The position numbers and the translations under genes are program-made. Shown here one piece after another: positions 55,518-64,000 of a stretch of 64,000 nt of DNA (its first letter is position 1; the number at the start of each line of letters is the position of its first letter). Source of the DNA: Candidatus Contendibacter sp. (GTDB lineage: Bacteria; Pseudomonadota; Gammaproteobacteria; Competibacterales; Competibacteraceae); the NCBI GenBank assembly GCA_029624675.1, contig JARSSP010000041.1, forward strand, positions 62,001 through 126,000. Reading direction: 5' to 3'. Below the pieces are notes generated by a model. That model saw only the letters and a list, made by a program, of their open reading frames with translations, ran no database searches and was not told where the DNA came from.

Positions 55518-56185
55518 CGCCGCCGTTTCTCGCGAAAGGCATCCATCGCTTGCATGTCCACGCTGTCAAAGCGTTCCCGGATGCGGAACAGGAAGATGCC
55601 GATCACGATCAGCGCGATCAGCACCGAGAAGGCGATGCTGATCTCCACCGCCAACGGCATGCCGCGCGCCCCGGCGGCGGCCAGCACCAACCCGTTTTCC
55701 AGCGACATGAAACCGATCACCAGGCTCACCGCGTTGTGGCGGATGACCATCAGCAGCAATCCCAACAGCACTACCGCCAGGGCGAACGCCAGATCCTCGC
55801 GCGCCAGTGGGTCGGCGGTCGCCGTGACCGGCAGCATCACCAGAATCGCCAGTGCCACCAGCGCCGCGCCCGCCAGCATGTTCAGCCCGACGCCACCCAC
55901 CACCTCCAGGGTGCGGTGAATACCGAGCCGCCGGATGATGCGATGGAGCGCGGTCGGGATGATGAGGACCTTGAACACCAGCGCGATTCCCGCCGTCACG
56001 TAAAGATGGTGAGCCTCCTGGATGAACGCTTGCCAGGCGACCGCCAACACCAGCACCAGCGAGTGCAGGGCAAAGACGTTGATCAGGGCGGACAGACGAT
56101 CCTGGTACAGCAACAGAAAGCTCGCGATCACCATGCCGCCCGCCAGCAGGTGCGCAACGTCGAATGCCAGGCCATGCAGCATCAT
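55514..56185 (-). CDS. hyfE: HyfE-like (NuoK-related) membrane subunit
   Basis: A 223-residue membrane protein with about six helices, starting MMLHGLAFDVAHLLAGGMVI. The part around VIRHNAVSLVIGFMSLENGL holds the Glu shared with NuoK. It lies between hyfC and hyfF with ATGA overlaps on both sides. The C-terminal tail (RFDSVDMQAMDAFREKRRR) is cytoplasmic. Confidence 0.9.
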   Translation of the reverse strand: MMLHGLAFDVAHLLAGGMVIASFLLLYQDRLSALINVFALHSLVLVLAVAWQAFIQEAHHLYVTAGIALVFKVLIIPTALHRIIRRLGIHRTLEVVGGVGLNMLAGAALVALAILVMLPVTATADPLAREDLAFALAVVLLGLLLMVIRHNAVSLVIGFMSLENGLVLAAAGARGMPLAVEISIAFSVLIALIVIGIFLFRIRERFDSVDMQAMDAFREKRRR

Positions 56186-57138
56186 CGGCTCCGGGACACG
56201 AACAGCAGCAGAGTGCCGAGCAGCCCCAGCATCAGCGCCGCCCCCAGGAATTGATCGACGCGGAACACCCGCATCTTGGCGATGCTGGTCTCGAACAGCG
56301 CCAGCAGGACACCGCCGAACGCCAGTTTCGCTACATAGATCGTCATGCCGATCAGATAAGCCGTCAGGCCCGCGCCGGCGGTCGCCATGCCCCAGGGCGC
56401 GAAGATGCAGCCGAGCAGCGAGAGATACAGCAGCAGCTTGAGCGAGGCGCTCAGTTCGATCAGGGCCAGATGACGGCCAGAGTATTCCAGCACCATCGCC
56501 TCGTGCACCATGGTCAGCTCCAGGTGGGTGGCCGGATTGTCCACGGGAATACGGGCATTCTCGGCGATCGCCACCATCACCAGCGCCAGCAAAGCCAACC
56601 CCAGAGATACCCGTAGGCCGACATCGGCGGTCAGAATGAAGCGGGCGATGGAGGACAGTTCGGTGGTGCCCGCCAGCAGCGACAGGGTGAACACCATCAT
56701 CAACATGGCCGGTTCGGCCAGCGAGGCGATCATCATCTCGCGGCTGGAACCGATGCCGCCGAAGCTGGTGCCGATATCGAGCCCGGCCAGCGCCAGAAAA
56801 AAGCGGGCGGTGCCGAGCAGGGCGACGATGGCGATCAAATCCGCCGTCCAACTGAACAACAAGCCACTGGCGAAGGTTGGCACTAGCGCCGCCGCTACCC
56901 ACAGCGCGGCGAAGATCAGATAGGGCGCCACCCGAAACAACCAGGAGGCGGAGTCGGCCAAGACTACCTCCTTGCGCAGCAGCTTGAGCAGGTCACGGTA
57001 GGGTTGCAGCACCGACGGGCCGCGCCGGCGCAGCAACCGCGCCTTGATCATGCGCACCCAGCCGGTCAGCAAGGGCGCCAGCAGCAGAACCAGCAGCATT
57101 TGGCAGCCCTGCACCAGAAAGTCGGCGATCAGCGCCAT
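56182..57138 (-). CDS. hyfC: HyfC/NuoH-like membrane subunit
   Basis: A 318-residue NuoH/HyfC-type subunit with about eight helices that anchors the peripheral arm. Family motifs include RLLRRRGPSVLQPYRDLLKL near the start and ENARIPVDNPATHLELTMVH with EAMVLEYSGR in the third loop. ATG 57138 starts MALIADFLVQGCQMLLVLLL; it overlaps the hyfB end by 10 bases. In complex I, this subunit holds the quinone entrance. Confidence 0.94.
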   Translation of the reverse strand: MALIADFLVQGCQMLLVLLLAPLLTGWVRMIKARLLRRRGPSVLQPYRDLLKLLRKEVVLADSASWLFRVAPYLIFAALWVAAALVPTFASGLLFSWTADLIAIVALLGTARFFLALAGLDIGTSFGGIGSSREMMIASLAEPAMLMMVFTLSLLAGTTELSSIARFILTADVGLRVSLGLALLALVMVAIAENARIPVDNPATHLELTMVHEAMVLEYSGRHLALIELSASLKLLLYLSLLGCIFAPWGMATAGAGLTAYLIGMTIYVAKLAFGGVLLALFETSIAKMRVFRVDQFLGAALMLGLLGTLLLFVSRSR

Positions 57139-59144
57139 AACACCATCCCCAACAACAGCAGCACCAGCGCGCCGAATACCAGGCTCAGGTAACGGCGGAT
57201 CGTCAGGTATTGCAGGTAGTTGAAGCGAGTCGAAATCGCCACCACGGCATGAGCGATGGGGGCATAGCCGCGTTCCCAAATCGGGTCGTGCAACTTGACC
57301 TCCAGTCTCGCGGGTTGCAAGTCGCCGGGCGGTGGCATCTTCACCCGTTCGCGGGCCTGGAACACCACGCTACCGAACACTCGCCGGATCGGCTGGGCAA
57401 AGCTGCCGGCGGTGTATTGAAAGGCGGGATTGGCGTCGGGAAAGCCGCAGTCCCAGGCGGGACCGCGCCGCACCGCGGCGGAGGCCAGTCGGTGAATCAA
57501 GAAGGCGGCGGCGAATCCGGACAGCGCCATGAACAACAGCACCAGTAGGCCGTTATAGGTGCTTTTCACATCCACCACCGGTACCAGCGTCAACCAGGGT
57601 TGGTGGTGCTGGGGGATCAGCCGGGCACCGCCGTTGAGCAGGCCCACCACTGGGGCCAGTCCGTCCACCACCAGTCCCGGTAGGATGCCGGCCAACAGAC
57701 ACAGCGACGCCAACACGAACATGGCCACCAATGAGTAGCGGTCGGTTTCCCGCGCCTGAGCGACGGCGGGCGAACGGGGCCGACCGAGGAAGGTGATGCC
57801 GAACGCCTTGACGAAACAGGCGGCGGCCAGCGCGGCGGACAAGGCCAGCAGCGCGCCGACCGCCGGCACCAAGAACTTGAGCAGCCATTGCGGCAGTTCC
57901 GGGCTGATCAGGATGGCCTGAAAGGTCAGCCATTCGGAGACGAAGCCGTTGAGCGGCGGCAACGCCGAAATCGCCGCCGAGCCGATCAGAAATGCCAGCG
58001 CGGTCCACGGCATCGAGTGGATCAAACCGCCCAGCCGTTCCATGTCGCGCTCGCCGGTGGCGGTCAACACCGCGCCGGCGCCGAGGAACAGCAGGCTTTT
58101 GAACAACGAGTGATTGAAAACGTGAAACAGCGCGGCGGTCAAGGCCAGCGCCGCGCTGGCGTACATCTGGTTCGCCTGAAAGGCCAGCGCCAGACCCAGG
58201 CCGATGAAAATGATGCCGATATTCTCCACCGTGTGATAGGCAAGCAGCCGTTTCAGATCGTGCTGCATCAGCGCGTAGAGTACGCCCAGCACGGCGGTGA
58301 TGCCGCCCAGGGCTAACACCAGTCCGCCCCACCACCACAAGACTGGCTCGCCCAGCAGGTCGAACACGATGCGGATGAAGCCGTACACCGCCACCTTGGT
58401 CATCACCCCGCTCATCAGCGCCGAAACGTGGCTGGGCGCGGCGGGATGCGCCAGCGGCAGCCAGACGTGCAGCGGAACCAGACCGGCTTTGGAGCCCGCG
58501 CCCAGCAAGGCCAGCGCCAGTACCAGCGCCGCGAACCCAGGGCTCACCGTGCCGGCGCGGATCGCGGCGAAGTCGTAACCGCCATCGGGACCGGCCAGCA
58601 GGCCGAACGCCAGCAACAGCGCCAGGGTGCCGAAGCAGGCCATGACCAGATACAGATAGCCAGCGCGAGCGTTGGCGGGTTCCTGATGATGCGCCATGAC
58701 CAGCGCCCACGAACTCAGCGACATGAATTCCCAGGCGAACAGGAAGGTGAAGGCGTTATCGGCCAGCAAGACTAGGTTCATGCCGGCCAGAAATGCCGGG
58801 AAGAACGGCAGCACCCGCTCGGGCGCCCGCTCGTGCTGGCCGTAGCCCAGGGCGAACAGGCTGGCGACCGCACCACCCAGATTGACCACGATCAGGAAAA
58901 AGGCCGCCAGCGCGTCCAGCCGGAAATGCGCGCCCAGCCAGGGCAAGCCCAGCGGCAGCGTCAATGTCGCCGGTGCGCGTCCGGTCAGCAGATGCCCGAG
59001 CGCCAACCCCAGCAGGACGATACAAACGAACAGGGCGATTCCGTAGACCTGGCGACCACCATCCGGCCGCCGCGCCGCCGCGATCACGTAAGCGCCGACC
59101 GCAAGCAGCAGCATCGGTAAACCTAACAGCAGTGGCAACGACAT
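57129..59144 (-). CDS. hyfB: HyfB/NuoL-like antiporter subunit
   Basis: A 671-residue membrane subunit of the NuoL/HyfB type with about sixteen helices. It has FAWEFMSLSSWALVMAHHQE with the conserved Glu, GAGSKAGLVPLHVWLPLAHP with the key Lys, and AYHTVENIGIIFIGLGLALA. The C-terminal part (about 580-671) contains a cytoplasmic stretch and a last helix. It is the first gene of the six-gene complex. ATG 59144 starts MSLPLLLGLPMLLLAVGAYV; a start at 59171 is less likely. Confidence 0.94.
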   Translation of the reverse strand: MSLPLLLGLPMLLLAVGAYVIAAARRPDGGRQVYGIALFVCIVLLGLALGHLLTGRAPATLTLPLGLPWLGAHFRLDALAAFFLIVVNLGGAVASLFALGYGQHERAPERVLPFFPAFLAGMNLVLLADNAFTFLFAWEFMSLSSWALVMAHHQEPANARAGYLYLVMACFGTLALLLAFGLLAGPDGGYDFAAIRAGTVSPGFAALVLALALLGAGSKAGLVPLHVWLPLAHPAAPSHVSALMSGVMTKVAVYGFIRIVFDLLGEPVLWWWGGLVLALGGITAVLGVLYALMQHDLKRLLAYHTVENIGIIFIGLGLALAFQANQMYASAALALTAALFHVFNHSLFKSLLFLGAGAVLTATGERDMERLGGLIHSMPWTALAFLIGSAAISALPPLNGFVSEWLTFQAILISPELPQWLLKFLVPAVGALLALSAALAAACFVKAFGITFLGRPRSPAVAQARETDRYSLVAMFVLASLCLLAGILPGLVVDGLAPVVGLLNGGARLIPQHHQPWLTLVPVVDVKSTYNGLLVLLFMALSGFAAAFLIHRLASAAVRRGPAWDCGFPDANPAFQYTAGSFAQPIRRVFGSVVFQARERVKMPPPGDLQPARLEVKLHDPIWERGYAPIAHAVVAISTRFNYLQYLTIRRYLSLVFGALVLLLLGMVLWR

Positions 59145-59198
59145 GGTTGCGAAACCCACTCCCGCTGGCACGCGGTAACCCGCGTGGTAATTGAGGGT

Positions 59199-59444
59199 TC
59201 AACGCTTCAACCTGACCCCGCGCCCGCCGCCTTCGCTGGCGGCGCCCTCACCGATCAATTCCACTCCGGCGGCATTGAGCGCGGCGATGAGTTTGACCAG
59301 GGAATCGACGTTGCCTCGGATCGTGCCCTCGCTGGCTTCCATCCGCTGGATGGTCGGCAGGGATAAATCGGCGGCTTCCGCCAGCGCGCGCTGGTCCATG
59401 CCCAACAACGCTCGCGCCGCTTTCAACTGGGCCGCTGTGATCAT
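59199..59444 (-). CDS. XRE-family helix-turn-helix regulator, small
   Basis: An 81-residue Cro/CI-type regulator: ITAAQLKAARALLGMDQRAL, AEAADLSLPTIQRMEASEGT and a C-terminal helix (VDSLVKLIAALNAAGVELIG). It lies 54 bases before hyfB in the same direction, so it may control the hyf-like operon and itself. The upstream AT-rich stretch 59450-59513 has matching palindromes. Confidence 0.88.
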   Translation of the reverse strand: MITAAQLKAARALLGMDQRALAEAADLSLPTIQRMEASEGTIRGNVDSLVKLIAALNAAGVELIGEGAASEGGGRGVRLKR

Positions 59445-59449
59445 TGCCT

Positions 59450-59513
59450 CAATAGTTACAGATAAATTTTAAAATATCAATTTCAATTGTTGATTTTTGA
59501 TGTTTAAAACATC
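59450..59513. promoter_or_regulatory. AT-rich promoter region with palindrome before the XRE gene
   Basis: This 64-base region is very AT-rich and holds the inverted repeat GATGTTTAAAACATC (59499-59513; seven-base arms) and a weaker one TCAATTTCAATTGTTGA (59477-59493). The first overlaps the end of the CoA-ligase gene. They are candidates for binding of the XRE regulator and for the operon promoter; no binding data exist here. Confidence 0.5.
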
Positions 59514-61065
59514 ACCGCGCTAGATCGCGACGCCGGACCTTGCCGTTGGCGGTGCGCGGTAAGCTATCGGTGAAGATGATCTCGCGGGGACACTTGTAGG
59601 CGGCGAGATGCTCGCGAACGAAGGCCAGCAGCGGCGCCGCATCCACGCCCTCGGGCTCGTCGGGATCGCGCGGCACCACGAAGGCAGCGATGACCGTCAC
59701 GCCCTCGCGCACCGACACCTCGGTCACCGCTACTTCGGCCACGGCGGGATGCTGGCTCAGGCAATGCTCCACCTCCAGCGGTGACACCCGGTAGCCCATG
59801 GCGTTCATCACATCGTCGTTACGACCGTGATAGGTCATATAACCGTCGGCGTCGAAGTGAACCAGATCGCCGCCGATGAACCACTCGCCCCGGTAGACCA
59901 GATCCTCCTCCGCTGGTCGGTTCCAGTAGCCCAACATCAAGCCCGGATCGCTGCGATGCACCGCCAGCAAACCCGTCTCGCCCGGCGGCAGCGGTTCCTC
60001 CCCACCTTCGACCGGCAGCGCCACCACGCAGCGCCCCGTCTGCGGCTTGCCGGGACTACCGGGCCGTACCGGGACACTGGGCGACGAAGACACGTAGGTG
60101 GAGCATTCGCTCATTCCCAGCGCCTCGTACAGTTCCTTGCCGGTCGTGGTCCGCCACTGCTCCAGCAACGCGGTGCTCAACGCCTCACCGGCGGTCAGGC
60201 CGTGGCGCAGACTGGACAGATCGAACGCGCGGAGGTCGTTGTATTTCAGTATCTGCCGATACAGACCCGGGACCGCCGCGAACAGGGTTGCCCGGAATTT
60301 CTCCATCAGCAGCGGCCAGACCGCGACATCGCGGGGACCGTTGTAGAGCACCGCCGTCGCGCTGTTCGCCCAGGGATCCGTCAGTCCCACGCCCAAGGTA
60401 TAGGTCCAGTTGAACGCTCCGGCGTGCAGGACCACATCGTCCGGGCGGCTGCCATACCAGCCCTGGTACATCGGCCGCCGTCCCCATGCCGAGCGCTGGG
60501 CATGCAGAACACCCTTGGGCTGGCCAGTGGTGCCGGAGGTGTAGATAAGAAAGGCCGGATCGGCGGCGGCGGTATCGGCATACTCTAAAGGTTTGTATTG
60601 GGTCCGTAGAGCTACCATGTCAGAAGACCTGAGCACGCGCACGCCCGGCGGTGGCGCAATCGCCAGTTCGTCGGACATGGCGAGAACTTGGGCGCCGGAA
60701 TCGGCCAGCAGGAAATCGGCTTCCTTCTCGGTTAGTTGTGCCGAGGACGGCAACGGCACGCAACCGGCGGCGATGGCGCCGAAGAACAGCAGGGCGTAAT
60801 CGCTGGTATTGCCCATGCGGATCATCAGCCGCGCGCCCGGCTCCAGACCCATTTGGCGTAAACCCGCCGCGACCCGCCGCACGGCGTCATCCAGTTGCGC
60901 GTAGGTCCAGCATTCCGCCGACTCGACTGGCGTGTGGGCGTCGGACACCACAATCAGCGCCACCTTGGCCGGCGTGGTCCGCGCCGCCGCGTCCAGGCAA
61001 TACCGCGCCATGTTGAATCGCGCCGGCGGCAATTCGCCGGAATAGCCCCACCGTCTTATCGCCAT
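59512..61065 (-). CDS. AMP-dependent acyl-CoA synthetase, benzoate-CoA ligase-like
   Basis: A 517-residue adenylate-forming ligase. Motifs in order: LIYTSGTTGQPKGVLHAQ (AMP-binding P-loop, about residues 174-191), YEALGMSECSTY, GGDLVHFDADGYMTYHGR and NDDVMNAMGYRVSPLEVE, and the catalytic Lys in PRTANGKVRRRDL. The type resembles benzoate-CoA or medium-chain acyl-CoA ligases; the exact acid is not clear. It follows trkH by four bases with GGAAG before the ATG, an odd partner but probably the same transcript. Confidence 0.88.
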   Translation of the reverse strand: MAIRRWGYSGELPPARFNMARYCLDAAARTTPAKVALIVVSDAHTPVESAECWTYAQLDDAVRRVAAGLRQMGLEPGARLMIRMGNTSDYALLFFGAIAAGCVPLPSSAQLTEKEADFLLADSGAQVLAMSDELAIAPPPGVRVLRSSDMVALRTQYKPLEYADTAAADPAFLIYTSGTTGQPKGVLHAQRSAWGRRPMYQGWYGSRPDDVVLHAGAFNWTYTLGVGLTDPWANSATAVLYNGPRDVAVWPLLMEKFRATLFAAVPGLYRQILKYNDLRAFDLSSLRHGLTAGEALSTALLEQWRTTTGKELYEALGMSECSTYVSSSPSVPVRPGSPGKPQTGRCVVALPVEGGEEPLPPGETGLLAVHRSDPGLMLGYWNRPAEEDLVYRGEWFIGGDLVHFDADGYMTYHGRNDDVMNAMGYRVSPLEVEHCLSQHPAVAEVAVTEVSVREGVTVIAAFVVPRDPDEPEGVDAAPLLAFVREHLAAYKCPREIIFTDSLPRTANGKVRRRDLAR

Positions 61066-61069
61066 GGGC

Positions 61070-62806
61070 TTACTTCCAGAAATCGGGCAGGAACAGTAGC
61101 AGCAGCGGAAACACTTCCAGCCGCCCGACCAACATCGACAGCGATAACAACCAAGTGGCGGTATCGTTCAGCACGCCAAACCCACCCGCCGTCTCACCTA
61201 GGCCAACTCCCATATTGTTTAGGCCAGCCGCCGCCGAGCCGAACGCCGTCACCAAATCCGCGCCGGTCATGGCCAACGCCAGCGCCAAGGCGCAGTAGCT
61301 GAAGATATACAGATAATAGAATCCCCACACCGCCTGCATCACCCGGTCGGGAACGGGGTGGTTGCCCAGCTTGACCGCGATCTGCGCCGTGGGCCGGATC
61401 AACAACCGGGCCTCACGCACGCTCTGCTTGTACAGCAGCAGGAAGCGAATGGCCTTGATGCCACCGCAGGTCGAGCCGACGCAACCACCGAAGAAGCTGC
61501 CCAGCAACAGCAGCAGGGGCACGAAGATCGGCCAGTCGGCCGGATAACCCACCGTGGTCAGACCATTGCTGGTCACGATCGAGAGGCTCTGGAAAAAACC
61601 ACGATAAATGGATTCCCACCAGGGAAATTTGCCACTGTAGTAAAGATAGCCACAGGTGGCGGCGACGAGCCCGGCCATGACCGCGATAAAAAATTTAAAC
61701 TCGGCGTCGCGAAAGATTGCCTTGAGGCTACGGGAGCGCCACGCCAGGAAGTACAGGGCGAAATTCACCGCTGCCAGCAAGGTGAAAAAACCGGCGACCA
61801 GTTCGATGGTCGAGCTGTCGAAATAGCCGATGCTGGCGTCGTGAGTGGCGAAACCGCCCAGCGCCATAGTAGCGAAGCTGTAACAAAGCGCATCGAAGAA
61901 GCTCATCCCCGCCGTCCAGTACGCCAGAGTGCATGCTACATTCAGGGCGACGTAGATGTACCAGAGATTCTTGGCGGTCTCGGTGATGCGCGGCGTGAGT
62001 TTTTCGTCCTTCATCGGCCCCGGCGTTTCCGCCTTGTAGAGCTGCATGCCGCCGACACCCAGCATCGGCAGCAAGGCGACCGCCAGCACGATAATACCCA
62101 TGCCGCCGAGGAAATTCAGTTGCGCCCGGTAATACACGATGGCCTTGGGCATGGTGTCGAGACCGGACAACACGGTGGCGCCGGTGGTGGTCAGGCCGGA
62201 AACGGTCTCGAACACCGCGTCCACCAGCGGCATGTGCGGATTATGGGATAGCATGAATGGCAGCGCGCCAAGCAAAGACAGCAGGAACCAGAACGCCACC
62301 ACCACGATGAAACCGTCCCGGTTGCGCAGATCGACCTTGAATCGGCATACCGGCAACCAGCACAGCAGGCCCAGCCCCAGCATCGTCCCCATCGCTTCCG
62401 CGAACGGCAAGACCACGTCATAACCGTCGTACCACCACGCCACTCCCATCGGCGGCAACATCGTGGCGCTGAACAGAATCATCAGCAAGCCGACCATGTG
62501 CAGCGCCGTCTTGATCGGCGACCGCTTGATGCGCCGTGGGCCAGGCTTGCCGACCGTGGTCTGACTGACAGGTGGCCGAGTGGTTACCGGTTCCCGTGAA
62601 CTTGGCGAGGGCGGCGGCTCGGTTCCTAGCCAGTCGTTCGGTTCGGTTTCGGCGGCGCTTCGATCCGGTGGCGCACTTTCCGCGGATCCATGACGCGGGT
62701 TTTGATCGCTCGTCACGTGAAGGTTCTCTCTCCCCAGCGATTGATGGGCCAACCATTGGCTCCAGACCGGTTTGGAAACGCCCAAGCGCGACGACAATCG
62801 GAGCAA
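61070..62806 (-). CDS. trkH: Potassium uptake protein TrkH
   Basis: A potassium channel-like membrane protein with the four selectivity loops: VSGLTTTGATVLSG, MALGGFATHD, VTSNGLTTVGYP and AGLNNMGVGLG. From about residue 98 (KTALHMVGLLMILFSATMLP) the sequence is standard TrkH of about 480 residues. The first 95 residues (SAESAPPDRSAAETEPNDWL and so on) are polar and unusual; they may be a true extension or the result of a late start not visible as ATG. A partner TrkA is not in the window. It precedes the CoA-ligase gene. Confidence 0.93.
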   Translation of the reverse strand: MLRLSSRLGVSKPVWSQWLAHQSLGRENLHVTSDQNPRHGSAESAPPDRSAAETEPNDWLGTEPPPSPSSREPVTTRPPVSQTTVGKPGPRRIKRSPIKTALHMVGLLMILFSATMLPPMGVAWWYDGYDVVLPFAEAMGTMLGLGLLCWLPVCRFKVDLRNRDGFIVVVAFWFLLSLLGALPFMLSHNPHMPLVDAVFETVSGLTTTGATVLSGLDTMPKAIVYYRAQLNFLGGMGIIVLAVALLPMLGVGGMQLYKAETPGPMKDEKLTPRITETAKNLWYIYVALNVACTLAYWTAGMSFFDALCYSFATMALGGFATHDASIGYFDSSTIELVAGFFTLLAAVNFALYFLAWRSRSLKAIFRDAEFKFFIAVMAGLVAATCGYLYYSGKFPWWESIYRGFFQSLSIVTSNGLTTVGYPADWPIFVPLLLLLGSFFGGCVGSTCGGIKAIRFLLLYKQSVREARLLIRPTAQIAVKLGNHPVPDRVMQAVWGFYYLYIFSYCALALALAMTGADLVTAFGSAAAGLNNMGVGLGETAGGFGVLNDTATWLLSLSMLVGRLEVFPLLLLFLPDFWK

Positions 62807-63047
62807 TCGGTGGGCTAGCCGCGCGACTTGTCATGGTCTATTGGTTTATCATGGAACACGAAGGTCATGCCTGGTCGTCTAGTATTGTACAGGCGACGGC
62901 GATTCCTTGAAAAACGGTAAAAATCGGCCGAGCGATCTCCAGCATCCACCCGCTCATTGGTTCGCCGCGCCGAGAAACCGGTTGGCCGCGAACCTCGACC
63001 TCCGTTCCAATCCCTGCCCATTCCGTTCTCGATTCAGGAGAAATCCC

Positions 63048-63677
63048 ATGCGGTTCACCAGCTCCGTCTTGCACGATCAGCAACCCATTTTGGCCGAATA
63101 CGCCTTCGGTGTTCCCGATCCCGAACTGCATGTCCTGCTCGGCGCCAACCGCAACCCCTCGTTCGAATGGGGCGATCTGCCAACGGGTACGCAATCGCTG
63201 GCTCTGATCTGCCACGACCGGGACGTGCCGACCCGTGCCGACGATGTCAATCAGGAAGGACGGCAAGTCCCCGCCGACTTGCCCCGCGCTGATTTCTATC
63301 ACTGGATTCTGGTGGATCTGCCGCCAGAGCCGGCGCACATCCGGGCCGGCGAGTTTTCCGAGGGCGTGACGCCCGGCGGCAAACCGGGTCCGGTCGGTCC
63401 GCGCGGCGTCCGCCAGGGCATCAACAACTATCGGGAATGGTTCGCGGGCGATCCCGCCATGGCGGGTGATTATTTTGGTTATGATGGTCCGTGCCCGCCT
63501 TGGAACGATAGCATCGTCCACCATTACGTCTTCACCCTTTACGCGCTTGATGTGGCGCGCTGCCCGGTGGAGGGCAAGTTCACCGGACCGGAAGTGCTGA
63601 CCGCGATCGCCGGCCATGTTCTCGATCAGGCCAGCATCACCTGCACCTATAGCCTGAACCCGGCCGTCCCGGCCTGA
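63048..63677 (+). CDS. YbhB/YbcL-type (PEBP family) protein
   Basis: A 209-residue soluble protein of the phosphatidylethanolamine-binding family, bacterial YbhB branch. Typical parts are NPSFEWGDLPTGTQSLALIC with the ligand-pocket Asp, DFYHWILVDLPPEPAHI with the pocket His, GINNYREWFAGDP, and YFGYDGPCPPWNDSIVHHYV. The function is unknown; in eukaryotes such proteins inhibit kinases. AGGAG before ATG 63048 fixes the start. The 240 bases between trkH and this gene show nothing else. Confidence 0.92.
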   Translation: MRFTSSVLHDQQPILAEYAFGVPDPELHVLLGANRNPSFEWGDLPTGTQSLALICHDRDVPTRADDVNQEGRQVPADLPRADFYHWILVDLPPEPAHIRAGEFSEGVTPGGKPGPVGPRGVRQGINNYREWFAGDPAMAGDYFGYDGPCPPWNDSIVHHYVFTLYALDVARCPVEGKFTGPEVLTAIAGHVLDQASITCTYSLNPAVPA

Positions 63678-63803
63678 ACCACCCTCCGGCCACAGCCCCA
63701 TCCCTCGAAAAACCGGTGGCAACCGTCGTTCGACGGCCCATGATTCGACACAATCACCCGACTGGTCGTGTGCCGGTCTCCTAACTTTCGCCAGGAGTTT
63801 GTC

Positions 63804-64000
63804 ATGAGCGTCGCCGATCCATCCGGCGCCAACAAGCGCCGCCTCAAACGCTGGTATCTGGTCATGTATCTGCGCGTCTTTGATGAGGACACCGGCGAAT
63901 TGCTGGGTCACATCGTGGACATCAACAAGGAAGGCCTTCGCTTGGTCAGCGACAAGCACATTCCGACCCATGAAACTTTCCGTTTGTGGGTCGATGTCCC
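63804..64000 (+). CDS. PilZ-domain protein (partial, 3' end outside window)
   Basis: The first 65 residues of a protein starting MSVADPSGANKRRLKRWYL with CAGGAG before the ATG. The KRRLKRW basic motif and the later HIVDINKEGLRLVSDKHIP strand fit the PilZ domain, whose RxxxR and D/NxSxxG motifs bind cyclic di-GMP; here the second motif reads DINKEG. It may sense cyclic di-GMP or be a related non-binding form. It lies 126 bases after the YbhB-like gene. Confidence 0.7.
   Translation, partial: MSVADPSGANKRRLKRWYLVMYLRVFDEDTGELLGHIVDINKEGLRLVSDKHIPTHETFRLWVDV

Overview
The window is a GC-rich, densely coded stretch of a gammaproteobacterial chromosome. It carries NudC, DksA, ExbB/ExbD/TonB, AroG and SulP/TrkH-type proteins, mostly in operons with ATGA or TGATG overlaps. 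The general style (B12 and zinc economy genes, hybrid kinases, Hyf-like complex, palindromic repeats) would fit a Competibacteraceae-like bacterium, but that placement is a low-confidence impression. No tRNA, rRNA or CRISPR array was seen. AT-rich islands (19.3-19.7 kb and 49.3-51.9 kb) mark acquired DNA.

Layout. 0-2 kb: type I restriction-modification genes (half-size HsdS, then HsdM running off the left edge). 2.2-3.8 kb: a secreted DsrE-like protein, and facing it a decayed cytochrome c locus. 4-16.3 kb: a 12-gene leftward operon behind a cobalamin riboswitch. It encodes outer-membrane corrinoid uptake (BtuB), a dedicated ExbB-ExbD-TonB energiser, BtuF-BtuC-BtuD import, corrinoid remodelling (CbiZ, CbiB), an FhuF-like iron-sulfur protein, a PduO-type adenosyltransferase and an uncharacterised protein. 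16.4-20.2 kb: a zinc-starvation set (Zur-like regulator, HisI and DksA paralogues with altered zinc ligands, COG0523 GTPase, gamma-carbonic anhydrase). The carbonic anhydrase gene is cut precisely by an integron gene cassette with a recognisable attC site. 20.4-27.6 kb: DAHP synthase, a very large hybrid sensor kinase with a frameshifted tail and decayed response regulator, a TauE/SafE permease and a nuclease-like gene remnant. 27.9-33 kb: a zrg-like zinc-uptake operon and a BacA/SbmA-like ABC transporter. 33-36 kb: the CbiMNQO cobalt importer behind a second cobalamin riboswitch. 36.2-41 kb: an exported protein with PxDVY repeats, its hybrid kinase, and an aquaporin. 41.1-44.7 kb: cobalt-corrin synthesis genes (cbiX, cbiC, cobL, cbiL). 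44.8-49.2 kb: a palindromic repeat, cyclase-FHA protein, HD-like protein, NudC and a SulP transporter. 49.3-52 kb: an AT-rich accessory island with a frameshifted XRE regulator and a secreted mini-protein whose cysteine spacing equals that of potato carboxypeptidase inhibitor. 52-59.2 kb: a six-gene Hyf-like membrane complex lacking nickel ligands. 59.2-64 kb: XRE regulator, acyl/benzoate-CoA ligase family protein, TrkH, a YbhB-like protein and the start of a PilZ protein.

Together the genes point to metal and cofactor economy. Cobalt and corrinoids are imported, chelated, remodelled and adenosylated under riboswitch control, and zinc shortage is met by zinc-sparing paralogues, a COG0523 GTPase and Zrg-type uptake. 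The most unusual items are the integron cassette inside the carbonic anhydrase gene, the bacterial PCI-like knottin, the nickel-free Hyf-like complex, and the FhuF-like protein placed between cbiB and the adenosyltransferase gene.
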